Assembly: GCA_009192285.1 (NCBI GenBank)
Contig: CM018607.1
Span: 434,001-498,000 of the forward strand
Origin: Morchella semilibera
Lineage: Eukaryota > Ascomycota > Pezizomycetes > Pezizales > Morchellaceae
Reading direction: 5' to 3'
Length of the DNA: 64,000 nucleotides
The notes under the pieces are model-generated. The model searched no databases. It saw only the letters and a program-made list of their open reading frames with translations, and was not told the origin of the DNA. This document shows positions 11,786 through 26,859 of the stretch, piece after piece. Numbering within the stretch: position 1 is the first letter of the stretch; every line of letters begins with the position of its first letter. The translations under genes and the position numbers were made by a program.

Positions 11786-12550
11786 CTAGTGAATAGAGGG
11801 AGGTGGGCGAGATTTTAATGGAATTAATGGCGAGATGTAGAAAGGAGAGCCAAATTGGTAGTGAGTGAGTAGGGGAAGGAAGAGTGCAATTGTTGAGTCA
11901 CTTTCCGGTGATGCCATCTATGACATAATTATATAATATCACAAAAAGCCCCTAACCCATGTTTATTCGAGCATTATTGCTATGGTGGATACTGCATAAC
12001 CAATACCAGCACTCCAACATTGAGTTCACATCCACCCTCAGATAGATGCGAGAAGACAAGGCACACAACTCTATTGAATTAAAAACCAATCCCCTGGGAG
12101 TTACTTGTATGTATTGTGGGGTGTCAAAATAACTGGAAACCAGCCTCACAACCAAAAAATGGCCTACAGCAACCAAATTTTTAAAGTACCACCCTTGAGC
12201 CCGTATTAAAGCTCTAGGCCATATAAGTACATGTATAAAGGATCACAGAACTGATATCCCTTGTCTTATTTCTCTTATGTGTGTGGTGTAAAGCGATGTC
12301 GAAGTCACATTCCCATACAAATTTTAGTTGCAACAACAATCCTCTTCAAATCACAGCAAGCGACGTGGAACACATATCTACATGTACTTTATGGAAGCTA
12401 CAGACGAGAAAGGAAAAATGATGCAAAAAAAAAAAAACACCGAACATTCTCTTTATTTTATTTCCTCATCTCTTCGCGCAGCGGCCAAAAGATAATGAAA
12501 AAAAAAAAAAAAGTTATTCGCGTCAACTGGAGGCAGTGTAATACCAGTGA
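11786..12550. other. Intergenic with one dispersed repeat copy
   Basis: This spacer between the tyrosinase 3' end and the U2 snRNA 3' end contains repeat copy 2 (12113-12288) and two poly-A runs near 12424 and 12497. No protein gene is supported; the long open frame from 12261 crosses the U2 gene in antisense. Confidence 0.6.
12113..12288. repeat. Dispersed repeat, copy 2
   Basis: This is the partner of 2101-2274, in the same orientation and collinear throughout. It contains about 15 extra bases including a TACATGTA octamer. The spacing of about 10 kb and the moderate divergence suggest two independent insertions rather than a recent segmental duplication. Confidence 0.8.
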
Positions 12551-12708
12551 CACAGTGGGGCCATCGATGTGCAAGCACAGAGCCATGACCCCGGGGCAAA
12601 CAAAAATAAGTATAATCAATAAATGGTTCCATAGAACCGTTTCAGAGATTAAACTGAAAAGAACAGATACTACACTTGATCTAAGCCACTGTGAGGGGGT
12701 TAGCAGAT
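12551..12708 (-). ncRNA. U2 spliceosomal snRNA
   Basis: U2 pairs with the intron branch site during pre-mRNA splicing. On the minus strand the sequence contains GGCTTAGATCAAGTGTAGTA followed by TCTGTTCTTTTCAGTTTAAT, nearly identical to yeast and animal U2. The branch-site pairing GTAGTA is at 12668-12673. A stem-loop (CTGAAACGGTTCTATGGAACC) follows, then an Sm-site-like TTATTTTTG (complement of 12601-12609) and a 3' stem-loop (GGCTCTGTGCTTGCACATCG). The extreme 5' stem-loop (ATCTGCTAACCCCCTCACAG) differs from the usual CUUUUGG-loop form, so the 5' end at 12708 is approximate, as is the 3' end near 12551. Confidence 0.92.
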
Positions 12709-12900
12709 GCTCGAAAAAGAAAGAAAAAAGCCGCGATAATGCGATAGAAAGTCAAATGTTGGGGGTAGACTTACAAAGGCAAAGAGAGCTGGGGATCGAA
12801 GAGGGGGAGGGGACGGGGGGTATATATACAGGAGGAATCTTGGCGCCTAGAGATATTTGGCCGCTTGACCTGAGCCCTCAGGGCAGATCTCCCCATACTA

Positions 12901-13060
12901 GACCTCTTAATGGGGGCATGATTCTCACGGGGGTATGGTGCAACGCCAAAGAACATCAAAATTGACCAGGAGAGCACGAGGCAAATCGATAAAGACTGCA
13001 AGAATTCTCCGTTGATTTTCCTTACCCCCGTGAGAATCATATATTCCCCATGAAGAGGTC
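12901..13060. mobile_element. MITE-like foldback element, about 160 bp
   Basis: The ends are long imperfect terminal inverted repeats of about 35 bp. The left end, 12901-12935, starts GACCTCTT and ends ATTCTCACGGGGGTA. The right end, 13023-13060, is its reverse complement apart from a few changes. The interior of about 90 bp is non-coding. No clear target-site duplication is visible at the edges. The size and structure fit a non-autonomous DNA element. Confidence 0.75.
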
Positions 13061-13509
13061 TTGACAGTTTTGGTCCACTTTGGGAGCACTAAATGGAGCT
13101 AAAAGTCACTGCACCGGGCCTATATACATTATATCTGAAACAAAGTAGCAACAGAGCATACTTATTTACCAAGTGTCAACCCACATTTACACTTTTCCAC
13201 GTTAAAAGTTGCAGGCCATATTTACTATACTGCGTGTACGTAGTTCATATCCACCTAACGTATTTCACAGGAAACGTGAAGAACTACATGTACTTACCTA
13301 CGGGGTTTCTCCTATCATACCCTCCTAATGTGAGCCTATCCAGTTTAGAAAAGATCTAATATGATATATGAAGCCTTTATAATCTTTAACAGGTCCCACT
13401 ATTATTGGAAATCTATTTCCTACTTTAACAGGGGGTTCAAAAGAGCTGTTTCTGGTGCGCTTTAGCACTTGCCCCGTTATGAACAACCGCAGGTTTATAC
13501 AAAAACCAG

Positions 13510-13580
13510 ACTCTACTAGTCAAGTTTTTATCAATAGGACTTCCCCCGTCCTATTGATAAGAATTTGGCAAGTACTCTAG
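13510..13580. repeat. Short foldback with perfect 13-bp stem
   Basis: TTATCAATAGGAC (13528-13540) and its exact reverse complement (13548-13560) flank a 7-base loop. Weaker complementarity extends outward to CTACTAGT/AGTACTCTAG-like ends. It could be a tiny MITE or a transcribed hairpin. Confidence 0.65.
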
Positions 13581-13832
13581 CTAAGAACGGCTGTCGGTGG
13601 TGCAAGAGAGGCCCACTTGTCACGCAAATTTGTACAAAAGAGTGATAGTGTATACCACTTATCATACTCGCCAAAATTTTAAGTCTGTCCCTTTTGATAC
13701 TCGGGGGTAGGGGAAAGAACCAGATGATGCAATAGGGTTATTTGTTGGCAGAGCTCCGCCACTCCATACAAATAATCCCTGTATTGCCACTTAAAAATTT
13801 GGCCACACGGAGCGAGGGTTAGGTTTAGAGTA

Positions 13833-14251
13833 GTGCATGCCGTATACAAAAATGTGGTCTTGGCGAGTTTTTTCTGTGTATGCAATGCGAGTTGAGCCCG
13901 GTAAACAATTAAGAAAACATTCCAATTCACAACTTAGGAAGCTAGGGCGTGTGAGTTGGTACACAGGTTCAATACGGTTGACAGCACGAACTAAAATAAG
14001 ATTTAGTACTCCCCATTTCACAACGTTTTCCGCACAAAAACCCACAAAGCTACATTTCTATATGGTATGCAATAGTGGTTGTGTTCGGAAGCGTTGTGGG
14101 TGGGGAGCAAACACATAAATAAATACTCATAGCTAGTCTCGTGCCAATCCCCTATTTTGGTGTGGTTGGAGATGTACCTAGTATATTAGTCGCAATTTCA
14201 TTGCATACACACACAAAACCGCCAAGACTACATTTTTATATGGCATGTAAT
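13833..14251. repeat. Three copies of a short palindrome-ended repeat
   Basis: Related units of about 45-55 bp occur at 13833-13888 (inverted), 14031-14073 and 14200-14251. Each shares a core like CCAAGACTACATTTTTATATGGCATG, and at least two end in ATTGCAT/ATGCAAT. A further relative lies at 54023-54075. They look like clustered insertions or internal duplications of one small family. Confidence 0.65.
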
Positions 14252-14672
14252 AGTACACCACATAAAGAAATACCGATTGGGTCTGGGAACGAGACTAACT
14301 CATAGCACCACCGCTTACTTAATATTTCCACACAATTTAGGTGTGTAGAGGCTGCCGGCAACGACATCAGTCTCAATGACCGCAACGTCAACGTCAACAC
14401 CAATGGGCCACACTCGCTTTTACATCTGGTGACGAGCTAATCTAGTTTTTCGGTATACATTGGTGGGTTATTGAGTCACCATTTTAAGTTCTCTGATCTG
14501 ATTCGAATCATTGGTCATCACTCGCCTGCCTCGAGGCACCAAAGACCAGGGCCTGCAGGGACCCTAGGTTGGAACGTGTTCTAGGGATTTGAGGATTTGG
14601 TTCTATCCGCTATGGCGGCAGGTTTCCACATGCTTATTTAATTTTATCATTGGGACTTGTTTTCGGGGCGTG

Positions 14673-14713
14673 GGGCGTGGGGCGTGGGGCGTGGGGCCCG
14701 GGGGGGGGGGGGG
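14673..14713. repeat. GGGGCGT minisatellite plus G run
   Basis: About four tandem GGGGCGT units run into CCC and then a 14-base G tract. The G-tract spacing would allow G-quadruplex formation on the plus strand. Confidence 0.85.
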
Positions 14714-15398
14714 ATGGGTGAGGTTCTTGCATTCAAGAGAAAAAAAAATCCTGACTGACCGCGCGGATCCTTAGGACGGGAATTTATCCTTTGCAAGATA
14801 ACGCATCATCACTATGTTTTTCTTCAGGTGCCTGATTCCTACAGGTGGCAGCAGCTTTCAAAGTTCTCACGTGCAAGCCCCGACCTGTTTTTTTTTTTTT
14901 TTTTTTTTTTAGTTCTGTCCTAACGGAAGTCGGTGTGCAACACGCAATCTGGTTTGTGAAATGTGACCTACGCTTTCGGCGCGTTCGATGGTTTCAGTTT
15001 TTCAGAGTCTGGGAGGTTCCCAAGTGTTTATCTGGTTTGCAATTCTTACTCACGTTAATTTGTTTCGCTCCTGGGCGCGGGGACGCGACGGTTTCGAGCG
15101 GTATATTCTGCTAATGTCAGATTCACTTAATGGGGCCTAATCCCTAAATTCGGGCAGTAGGTGTTATGAGGAGTATTTCAAGCTTACAACTGCCTTTAAA
15201 GTTGCCGTTAATTAGATTCGAAACTCACAAAGTCTGAAGTGGATAATCGTAAGTCTTAGCTTTTGGGTGGATGGTTTTTTTTTTTTTTGGATACACCATT
15301 AATCATCCATCATCTCTCCTTACTCCCCCACCTCCCATGCTCCTTTCTCTGTCCATCACCTACAAATTCATGGTATCATGTCAAAATCTACTTAACAT

Positions 15399-18786
<3,388 letters not shown>

Positions 18787-19656
18787 GGCGACGGCACAAG
18801 AACGGAGAGAGGGTTATTTTTGTGGGGAGTGGGATAAATGAAGCAAGCTACCAAAAAAAAAAAAAAACCTAAAGAAACGCGGGCATAGGTACTTTTATAG
18901 GGCACAAATACACCTGTGCACACTTGGGATATACACTAACTGACAGACATACCTGGATTCTGGGCACCTAACTCGAGTTTCCGTTGGATATATTATACCA
19001 ATCAATGGAGCTATGCAGGAAGACACTGACACACCCACGGAATCAGACGGAGGTTCCGTCCGGTTGAGAGAAAGTTATATATATATCAGGGACCGATTTG
19101 ATAGATAGTAGGCGGACGTCACTGGACCGGGCGGTCCCACGATGCAAAAGATGCAAAACTCAATGGCCCGGCCTGGGGAGTAGTTGGTTACGGGAATTTG
19201 AGGTAGTGAAAGGTAGTGAAGGAAGGGTCCACCAAGTCCTCTACCGGTCAGTTGACCATACCCTTTGAAAATAGGATAGAAAGGAGCATACTAGCTCTGC
19301 CCTAATGATACCTCTCCTTGTGAGAGCTGCGCTGCCCCAAGGTTGAGAATTGAATGCGTTGTGTCAGATGTTATCCGTAACACACTCCGGCTATATGTTG
19401 AGTGGCATTAGGTTTTTGAGAACTTCCACGAAGTAGACTTTTTATGAGCCCCGCCTGAAACCTGGAGGTTTATTTACTACGTACGTGCAAGCGCCTACCT
19501 CCCACAAAACTAGTACCTTCAACTAGGAGTACATATGGGCCAAGACCTAAGCGGACTCTCTAGCTCTGGCCGCGAGCTTTCATTTAATTGGAATGGTTAG
19601 AGCTTCTGACTGAGGTTGACTCGGCTCTGTCATGAAGTCCAGGGCCTCCGTTAGCC

Positions 19657-19681
19657 GTGCCTTACCAGTGGTAGGGCACGT
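19657..19681. repeat. Short hairpin, 11-bp near-perfect stem
   Basis: CGTGCCTTACC and GGTAGGGCACG pair with one mismatch around a 3-base loop. Function unknown. Confidence 0.5.
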
Positions 19682-22151
19682 AACCATTGAATTTACAGGT
19701 GGAGTGACATTCCGGCAAGCAAGTTTCCTATTTTGGACTCTGATCTTGGCAATAGTCGAAAATTTAAAGCCATCGACTGTTTATAAACCCTAACCCACAA
19801 CTTTACCACGAGATTCCACAATAAAGATTGAAACCTTGCCTAGACTTCGGTTATCCAGAAGCTTGGAGCAATAAACCGAATTGCGCCTGTCAACGAAAGA
19901 AAAGAAAAGAAAAAAACCCCAACAGGAGTGGTTTGGTGAATGACATATCACCGATGTGTTTCATCAAAGGTTTCCGTTAGCCGGAAAGGTTAGGGAATAA
20001 CTGTTCGCAGGGCACCCTCAAACCACGAGAGAGTACCAATCCTTTAAAACTGTAGCTCTAGCACCTACCTTCTGTTCTCGCTCGTTCCTAGTGCCAAACA
20101 TGCTGTTTTCCAGCTACCAATCGGCGACTCGCACCGGCGGCACTTCGAGTACCTACATGTACCTACCGCGTATACCGGATAACGGCCAACTGCACTCTTG
20201 TTTAGTACTGGACCTCGAGCCGTTGAACCAGTGTTACAAATAGTTGTTACGGATGCCTAACTTGGACAAAATCTATGTATTCGTACATATTTAACTGTTC
20301 ACAAACCGGCTCGACTTGGTACGGCCGAGTGCTCAGGCGTGTCTCACTCAGACTAAAAAAAAATACATGTTAATATCTTCCGACGATCCTATTTGGTTGA
20401 TATCTTTGGAGATCTTTAAGAATCTTTTTGATCATTTCTCGATATCTTCGCTCGTCATATTTCTCATGCCTCTCATCTTGCAAGATCACAACGCCCTAAA
20501 ATCGATTTCTGTATTACCGGATACCCCTTTCACACCACCATTTACATTTTTCTGATCAGTCACAGCGATGATGTGGCAAATATATTCGCCTTCATTCTCT
20601 GAAGAGAATACAATTATATGTTCTTTTATTTCAACATATTACCCAATATCGGTTTCAGAATCTCACCCATGCTGCATGTTTTACGGGGCGAACACGAGTC
20701 AGGACGTGTCTTCTGCTACCCCTTCCGTTATTTTGTTTAATATGCATTCTCGAGATGGCGACATTGTGATCAGAGGTCAGACAGTTTCTGCGGTCGGACT
20801 CCCCACACCCCTCCTTTCGCTGTTGACCTTTCTACGACTATGGCTACGGAAAACCTGATTTTCCCATCATCCATTAGCCTCTACTCTTGCTCTAAAGCGA
20901 CTATTGAGGTGATGCAGTCCTGCTGCCAATGTCGCTTCCCACCCCTTCTCCGAGATTCCTTTTTGAACACAACATCCATAACATGACATCAGCAAGATAG
21001 ATCTTTCTGCTTCTTTTGCATTCTGTAGGTTCTCTTGACGTTATGGATCAAGTTTTTACTCTTTTTTATTCTGGTGATCTTATCCGTTCTTGTTTCATCG
21101 AACTCAATCCCGTTAGATCCTTACTCGGTCGCCCAGTCAGACAGTGAGAGTAAACACGCCAACACACCATCTATCGTCAGTCACAGCCATCTCCCTCTCT
21201 ACCCACCCCGCCCCACTCCAGATTCTATGCCTATCTTCTTGACTACCCCCAGCTCTGCGTTAATCACATCTATTCGACATCCAACCTTCCAAGGGATTCT
21301 GTTCTGAAAGCCCACCCATCACGAACATTAGACGCCTTGAATCCTATGTCAACGCCCGCGGGAAAGGTTATGCTTCCTAGCAGGACTCCTTCTCCCTGGG
21401 GGCAATCTTTTAACCGTACAAGATGACATGAATATGAACCCCTTTCTCCCTACTGGATGATAAAGGCGTAACTGATGTCTACTGACCTTTCCCTCAGCAT
21501 CTACATGGGGATGCCCTGATACTTGCTGTACGTGAGATTTACGCAGTGTTATGAGTCTCGATTTCGAATCCAGGGATCTACTTCGTTTGGTTAAATCCAA
21601 CAACCTATTCAAGCAGTCCCGGAACACGATTAATGCCACTATGCGAATAGTAATCTTGTACGGGTGTCGTAGAATACCAATTTATCACTCGTTTTCGTTG
21701 CTGTGTCTACGATCGTTACTATGCTACGCGACTATTCCGCTTTTGCCTCGGCCAGTCACATGGTTAGTATGCACGGCTCAGGTCATGGAGAGTCACAAAA
21801 TCTGACTCGACTACTAGTACCGACCAGCGGTTATATCATAGGGTCAATGACAATATTGTATGTAGTTTGAGGGCGGATTATAATCCAATTGAATAGTTGC
21901 CTCGCGTCGAATAGTTTCAAGCCATGTGTGCCAAAATCTTATCAAGCGATAGAATGTCACCACTTGCGACCTCAGCCGGTGTAATATGTGGTAGTCTAGA
22001 GCCGTGGCCTTGAGATCATTGAAGCCTCTCGTATCGTATTGTCTGGTTGGCCTTCTATCTATAAGGCACAGGGTTTTTATTCCATTTTCTCATTGAATAA
22101 CCAATATATTGCGTCCATTGTCCGATGCCAAGATTACAATTGCCCGTTCAT

Positions 22152-22244
22152 CAGAGTACTTAGGCATTCAGTAAAAGGTCGTGAAAAATTGCCCTGTTGC
22201 AACGCCAGTTTTCACGACCTTTTACTAAACGACCAAGTACTCTG
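22152..22244. mobile_element. Tiny foldback MITE, 93 bp
   Basis: The inverted repeats are about 36 bp long. The left arm starts CAGAGTACTTAGGCATTCAG and ends AAAAGGTCGTGAAAA; the right arm is its reverse complement with a few changes. The loop is about 20 bases. A degenerate one-arm relative lies at 36031-36060. Confidence 0.75.
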
Positions 22245-23934
22245 ACTTCAGAAATAAGAGGTCAACACCCCTATGTGGCATAAGAATATCATAGCCCTAC
22301 GATGTAAGAGAGTATTTGGGATTATGTTAAGGAGAGCCGCGTTACGGAGGAAGCTCTTGAAAACTAGACTCGTCCGATATATCTATCAGACCTAACCGCT
22401 CGCCTTTCTTTAACAGTCCAAACAAGTTAGGAAAAGAAGTTGAGATATTTGTCGAAGATCCACTTTAATATCGGCGATAGATACAGTACCTGTTCTCTGG
22501 AAAGGCCACCGGAAAACTGTTCTTGGAACTCGACCCCATCCCCCAGGTACCGTCTAATCTAGTAATATAATTCGTTAAAGACATGGGGGTTTGAGGTACG
22601 ATACCAACTCATGGATCACTAGCACTCACATCGAAAAGCTCCCTCCCGCAAACCATCCCTCCTTAGCCTCATTCCGTACCTGAGGAGGGGAAGTGCCGAT
22701 CCTCGGGAGGAACCTCAAGGCACTTGATGCACATGCAGGTAGGTACACATGCCGTGTGAGTTAAGTAAATAGAGGTTTCGCAGCGTCTAGCAACGGGGGT
22801 TTTCGTATCTCCCGGACGTATGAGACATTGGAGAATCTCTCTCAATGCATAAACCTGCGAACTTTATGGCACATTAATAATATTGGTAGTATCCTAAGGA
22901 CTGCAACTGCGCTAATGCATCATATGCGCAAGGAGGTCGTTGTCGGATACCTATATCAGACAATGCAAGTTTGCACAACTACACCTACAATAATCCCCAA
23001 AGTAGAGTAGTCAATTCACTCTTGGCATACTTGGCGCATTTTAGGATGAGAAGGAAGCAAAACTCCCATTTTTATTCTCTGCTTGCTTGTTTATTTTTGA
23101 GCATAGGTCCTGCAGTTTGTAGGAGTACCTACTATCTGAAAAGACGCTGAGAAACCTCTCTAATAGAGCTACTTACAAACCTGGTAACGCCAATTATTTG
23201 CTTTTCATCTGGGCCGTGCTTCCCGTACTAGTTTAATTAGCTTTAGTGATAAGGAGAAATATTACCATCCTATCTGGAGAAGTTTCCAACAGGAACGACC
23301 CAAGGCTAATCGAGATGATTGTCCGATTGTGCCAAAATCCCGATTACCAGTGCCGGTAGGCCAGTAAACGTGGTTGTGATAATGTGTAGGCTGCATCCAC
23401 TGGCTGGAGTGGGGAGTTTGAGATACTGTAGTTTGATTGTTATTGGGGGGGGGGGGGAGGATTATGGGATACCCTGAACTGCATTAGAGTTATTGATCTC
23501 AGTCTTCGATTTATGTATGTAAGATGGGCGTGTATGGAATTTGTCTACGCCTAGACTGGTCGTGATGCTATTGATAATTCTCGTACGATATTTTCTGATT
23601 AAACCCAATCAACACTAGTACTCAGGTTCCGAGTGATAAAATGTGACGTGCGGGGTAGCGGTTCGGGCCGTGTTTCTTCCAGGTGGCTTGGAGGCCGGTA
23701 CCGAATTCGGGGGAGTCGGGTAAACGGGTGAATCCTCGGGAAATGTAGGCGCAGTATTGTACCGAGACTCCCCGAGGAAGGTCATTGGGCTTTTGCGGAG
23801 GTGGAGAACACGTACACACATTGTTAAAAGTACGTCCCTTAGAAATCGCTGTCTACACACACACACACACCTGTTCATTGTTTTCTTTGCTCACCAACCC
23901 TCAGCATCTGATAGCGATAGCTGCAGCATCTATC

Positions 23935-26859
23935 ATGCGCGTTGCTACAGCTACAATCAGCACAACCCTGCGGAGGATCCCGCTTGATAAGGATTGGCAT
24001 GTCAAACAATCTTCCAACATCAAGCCCATCGCGACCTCTTACATACCAGTAGCCCAATTCCCTACCGTAGTGCATCTTGACCTTCTCGCAAACAACCTGA
24101 TTCCAGACCCCTACATTGGCACCAACGAGGTTATCTCCAATTCCTCTCTCCTGAGAAACATAAGCTAACAAACGTTAAACCATTGACATCATATAGCTCG
24201 AATGTCTCTGGATAAACTCAGCCTCATGGACCTACCGCACACACTTCACTCCACCGAATTTGCTGCCAAATGAATCACTTTCGCTGGTATTTGAAGGTCT
24301 CGACACAGCTGTCGATGTGTATCTCAACTCAGAACACCTCTTCTTCTCCAAAAATATGTTTATCCCCCAACGTGTGGATATATCTGCACAGGCCTTGACC
24401 GCAGGATATTTCGTATTGGAGCTTCAGTTTCGTGCCCCGAGCGAATTTGCAAAGGAGGAGGAACAGAGGATGGGGTATAAAAAAGCGGAGACAGATGATA
24501 CCCTGATGGGAGGTCACGAGAGGATGTATGTTTAATATTCATTCGAGCATAAGCAACTGGGGTTTCGATTGACATTCCTAGGTACCTCCGGAAATCACAA
24601 TACCACTGGGGCTGGGACTGGGGCCCAGCGTTAGCTTCAACGGGGCCGTACCTACCGATTTACCTAGAAGTATATCAGGCGCGGGTTAATAATCTAAAGC
24701 TTCTCCCATCTGTAAACGAGTCACTGGATAAAGCCACTATCCAGATTTCAGCAGATATTGAGGGGGAGTCCGCGAGATTTCTACTAGTGGAAGTTACAAA
24801 TCATAAGGGTGGGGCAGTGGCACGAAATGTGTTTCCGGTAAGCGTTGGGTCCTTTAAAGAGGTTGTGGAGGTTGATAGGCCAGATTTATGGTGGCCGCAT
24901 ACGCATGGTGGACAGCCATTGTATCAAGTCAAAGTAGAGTTGTTCAACACCGTGCAGGTAACGCAATATTGGCTCTGAATCCCTCCAGAACAACTATACT
25001 GACTACTTTTAGTCTCTCCATTCTATCACTACCCCAATAGGGCTTCGCCGCCTCCGCCTACAACAGACCTCCCTCAATTCTGTCCCCGGTACATCCTTTA
25101 CATTCGTTATCAATAATGTTCCAATATTTTCCTCCGGATCAAACTGGATTCCAGGCGACTTCTTCCTGCCCCGTTTTACACACCCCCAGGGAGAGCCTAC
25201 AGAAAGTAATTACAGACGCTGGCTCACGCTCGCCAAATCTGGTAACCAGAACACCATCCGCGTCTGGGGTGGTGGTATTGTTGAAACAACAGACTTTTAT
25301 AATCTCTGCGACGAGCTCGGCCTTCTCGTATGGCAGGATCTTCTGTTCGCATGCGGTAACTACCCGGCAAATGATGAATTCTGTGCATCTGTTAGGCAGG
25401 AAACTATCACTCAAATCAGTAGGATTGTGCATCATCCAAGCTTGGTTCTGATCTGTGGAGACAACGAGGATATGTGGTTGGCAGGCGTATACGGCTGGGA
25501 CTATGACCCAACGGATAAGAATGTCGAGAACTGGATGCGCGGGAACTTTCAGCACCGGAGGACGCTAGAAATAGTCCTGCCCGAGGCATTAAAAGAAGTT
25601 AATATTGAGTACACAGGGCTCGAGTACTGGACGAGTAGTCCCTTCAGTGGAGAGGGCTTAGAAGCGAATTCTAAGATTAAAGGAGATGTGCACATATGGG
25701 GTATATATTATACCAATCTCTAGAAGGCGGGGAGAACTAACGCTTTTGGTAGACGTCTGGCATGGCCCTATGCATCCATACCAATCGTACCTCCCCCTCA
25801 TGGGTCGTTTCGTATCCGAATTCGGCTTCGAATCCCCGCCATCAATGCGCACCATAACCAGAATGCTCCCCGACCCTTCTACTCGGCAATCGCAATCGCT
25901 AGAGTTCCTAGCCCACGATAAAGGTCCCGGTGCAGAGCGCCGCGCAACTATGTACATGGGCGAGAACTTCCGTTTCCGTATGGACCCTCTAGAAGACTAT
26001 GTATACTGTGCACAATTGCTTCAATCCGAGGCCGTTGGCTTTGCCGTTCGGAGCTGGAGACGAAATTTTAAAGGCCCCGGGGAAGAGCTCTGTTCTGGTG
26101 CACTAGTATGGCAGCTAAACGATAAGTAAGTCCTCCAGGCAGTAATATTCCTTTGAATGGCTTTAACAAGCAACTAGCTGGCCGGGGATATCATGGGCGA
26201 TAGTAGATTACTACCTCCGCCCAAAGCCCGCCTTTTTCACGTTAAAGAGTGCGCTTGCACACTTAAGCATCGGGCTCGCACGGAATACCACTAAAGAGAA
26301 TCTCCCCATCCTTCGCTCATACCCCGAAGAGCAGGCCTCGCTCTCGGTATGGGGCGTCTCTAACTCCCACAGCCAGACTACAGTCCGGATCACACTCGCC
26401 GCGTTCGATATCACCACTGGTGCTAGCGTTGCCCTCGAAACAACTCACATCATCGGCACACTCCGCCCCAACCGCAGCACTGAGTTCGGCGATCTCAAGA
26501 TCCCCGCCGCGGCGACGACTGTAGTTGCAGCTTATCTTCATGACCAGAACGGAGAGAAGCTCTTTGCCCGCTTTGTCTCCTGGCCTGAACCACTAAAGTT
26601 TGTCCGGTTCAGTGGTGACCCCGGGGTGACAGTTACAGTGAAGAACAATGAGAACAAAGTTGTTGTGACGACGAGGGCACCGGTGAAGGGATTAGTGTTG
26701 GAGGCAGGCGATGAGGGAGCATGGGAGGATAATTGTGTGGATGTTGTTCCAGGAGAGGAGCTATCTATTGGGGTGAAGGGGTTGGGAGATAAGGAGGTGA
26801 ACGGGAGGTGGCTTTGCGATTGGGAGGGGAGGCGGGGCGTGGCGGTTGTGCGGGTGTAG
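23935..26859 (+). CDS. Beta-mannosidase, glycoside hydrolase family 2 (fungal B-type)
   Basis: The enzyme removes terminal beta-D-mannose from mannan- and glycan-derived oligosaccharides. Six exons join in frame: 23935-24129, 24197-24525, 24582-24957, 25013-25700, 25753-26125 and 26178-26859. The five introns are 52-67 nt. The product is 880 residues, close to the usual length. The N-terminal domain is visible in WINSASWTYRTHF, FEGLDTAVDVYLN and KSQYHWGWDWGP. The barrel carries IRVWGGGIVETTDFYNLCDE and LVWQDLLFACGNYP. The acid/base Glu lies in CGDNED (about residue 452) and the nucleophile Glu in FVSEFGFESPPS (about 553). The C-terminus has NWPGISWAIVDYYLRPKPAFF. There is no signal peptide, as expected for the intracellular B clade. 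The gene is divergent from the beta-galactosidase, so coordinated sugar use is possible but not shown. Confidence 0.95.

Larger units (their letters stand above)
12709..15398. other. Intergenic, rich in foldback repeats
   Basis: This 2.7-kb gap lies between the U2 gene and the beta-galactosidase 3' end. It holds a 160-bp foldback element (12901-13060), a hairpin (13510-13580), three related short palindrome-ended repeats (13833-14251), a G-rich minisatellite (14673-14713) and T runs near 14888 and 15275. No protein-coding gene was recognised. Confidence 0.6.
18787..23934. other. 5.1-kb spacer between divergent GH2 genes
   Basis: The region between the beta-galactosidase and beta-mannosidase starts holds both promoters. 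It includes a foldback element (22152-22244), a hairpin at 19657-19681, a 13-base G run near 23444 and pyrimidine-rich stretches around 20380-21300. Several open frames of 70-96 codons occur at 20316-21307 (+), but none shows a recognisable domain or clear splice pattern. Confidence 0.5.

Noticed and set aside
12261-12965. 234-codon plus-strand frame
   Set aside because: It crosses the U2 snRNA gene in antisense and poly-A runs, and has no domain.
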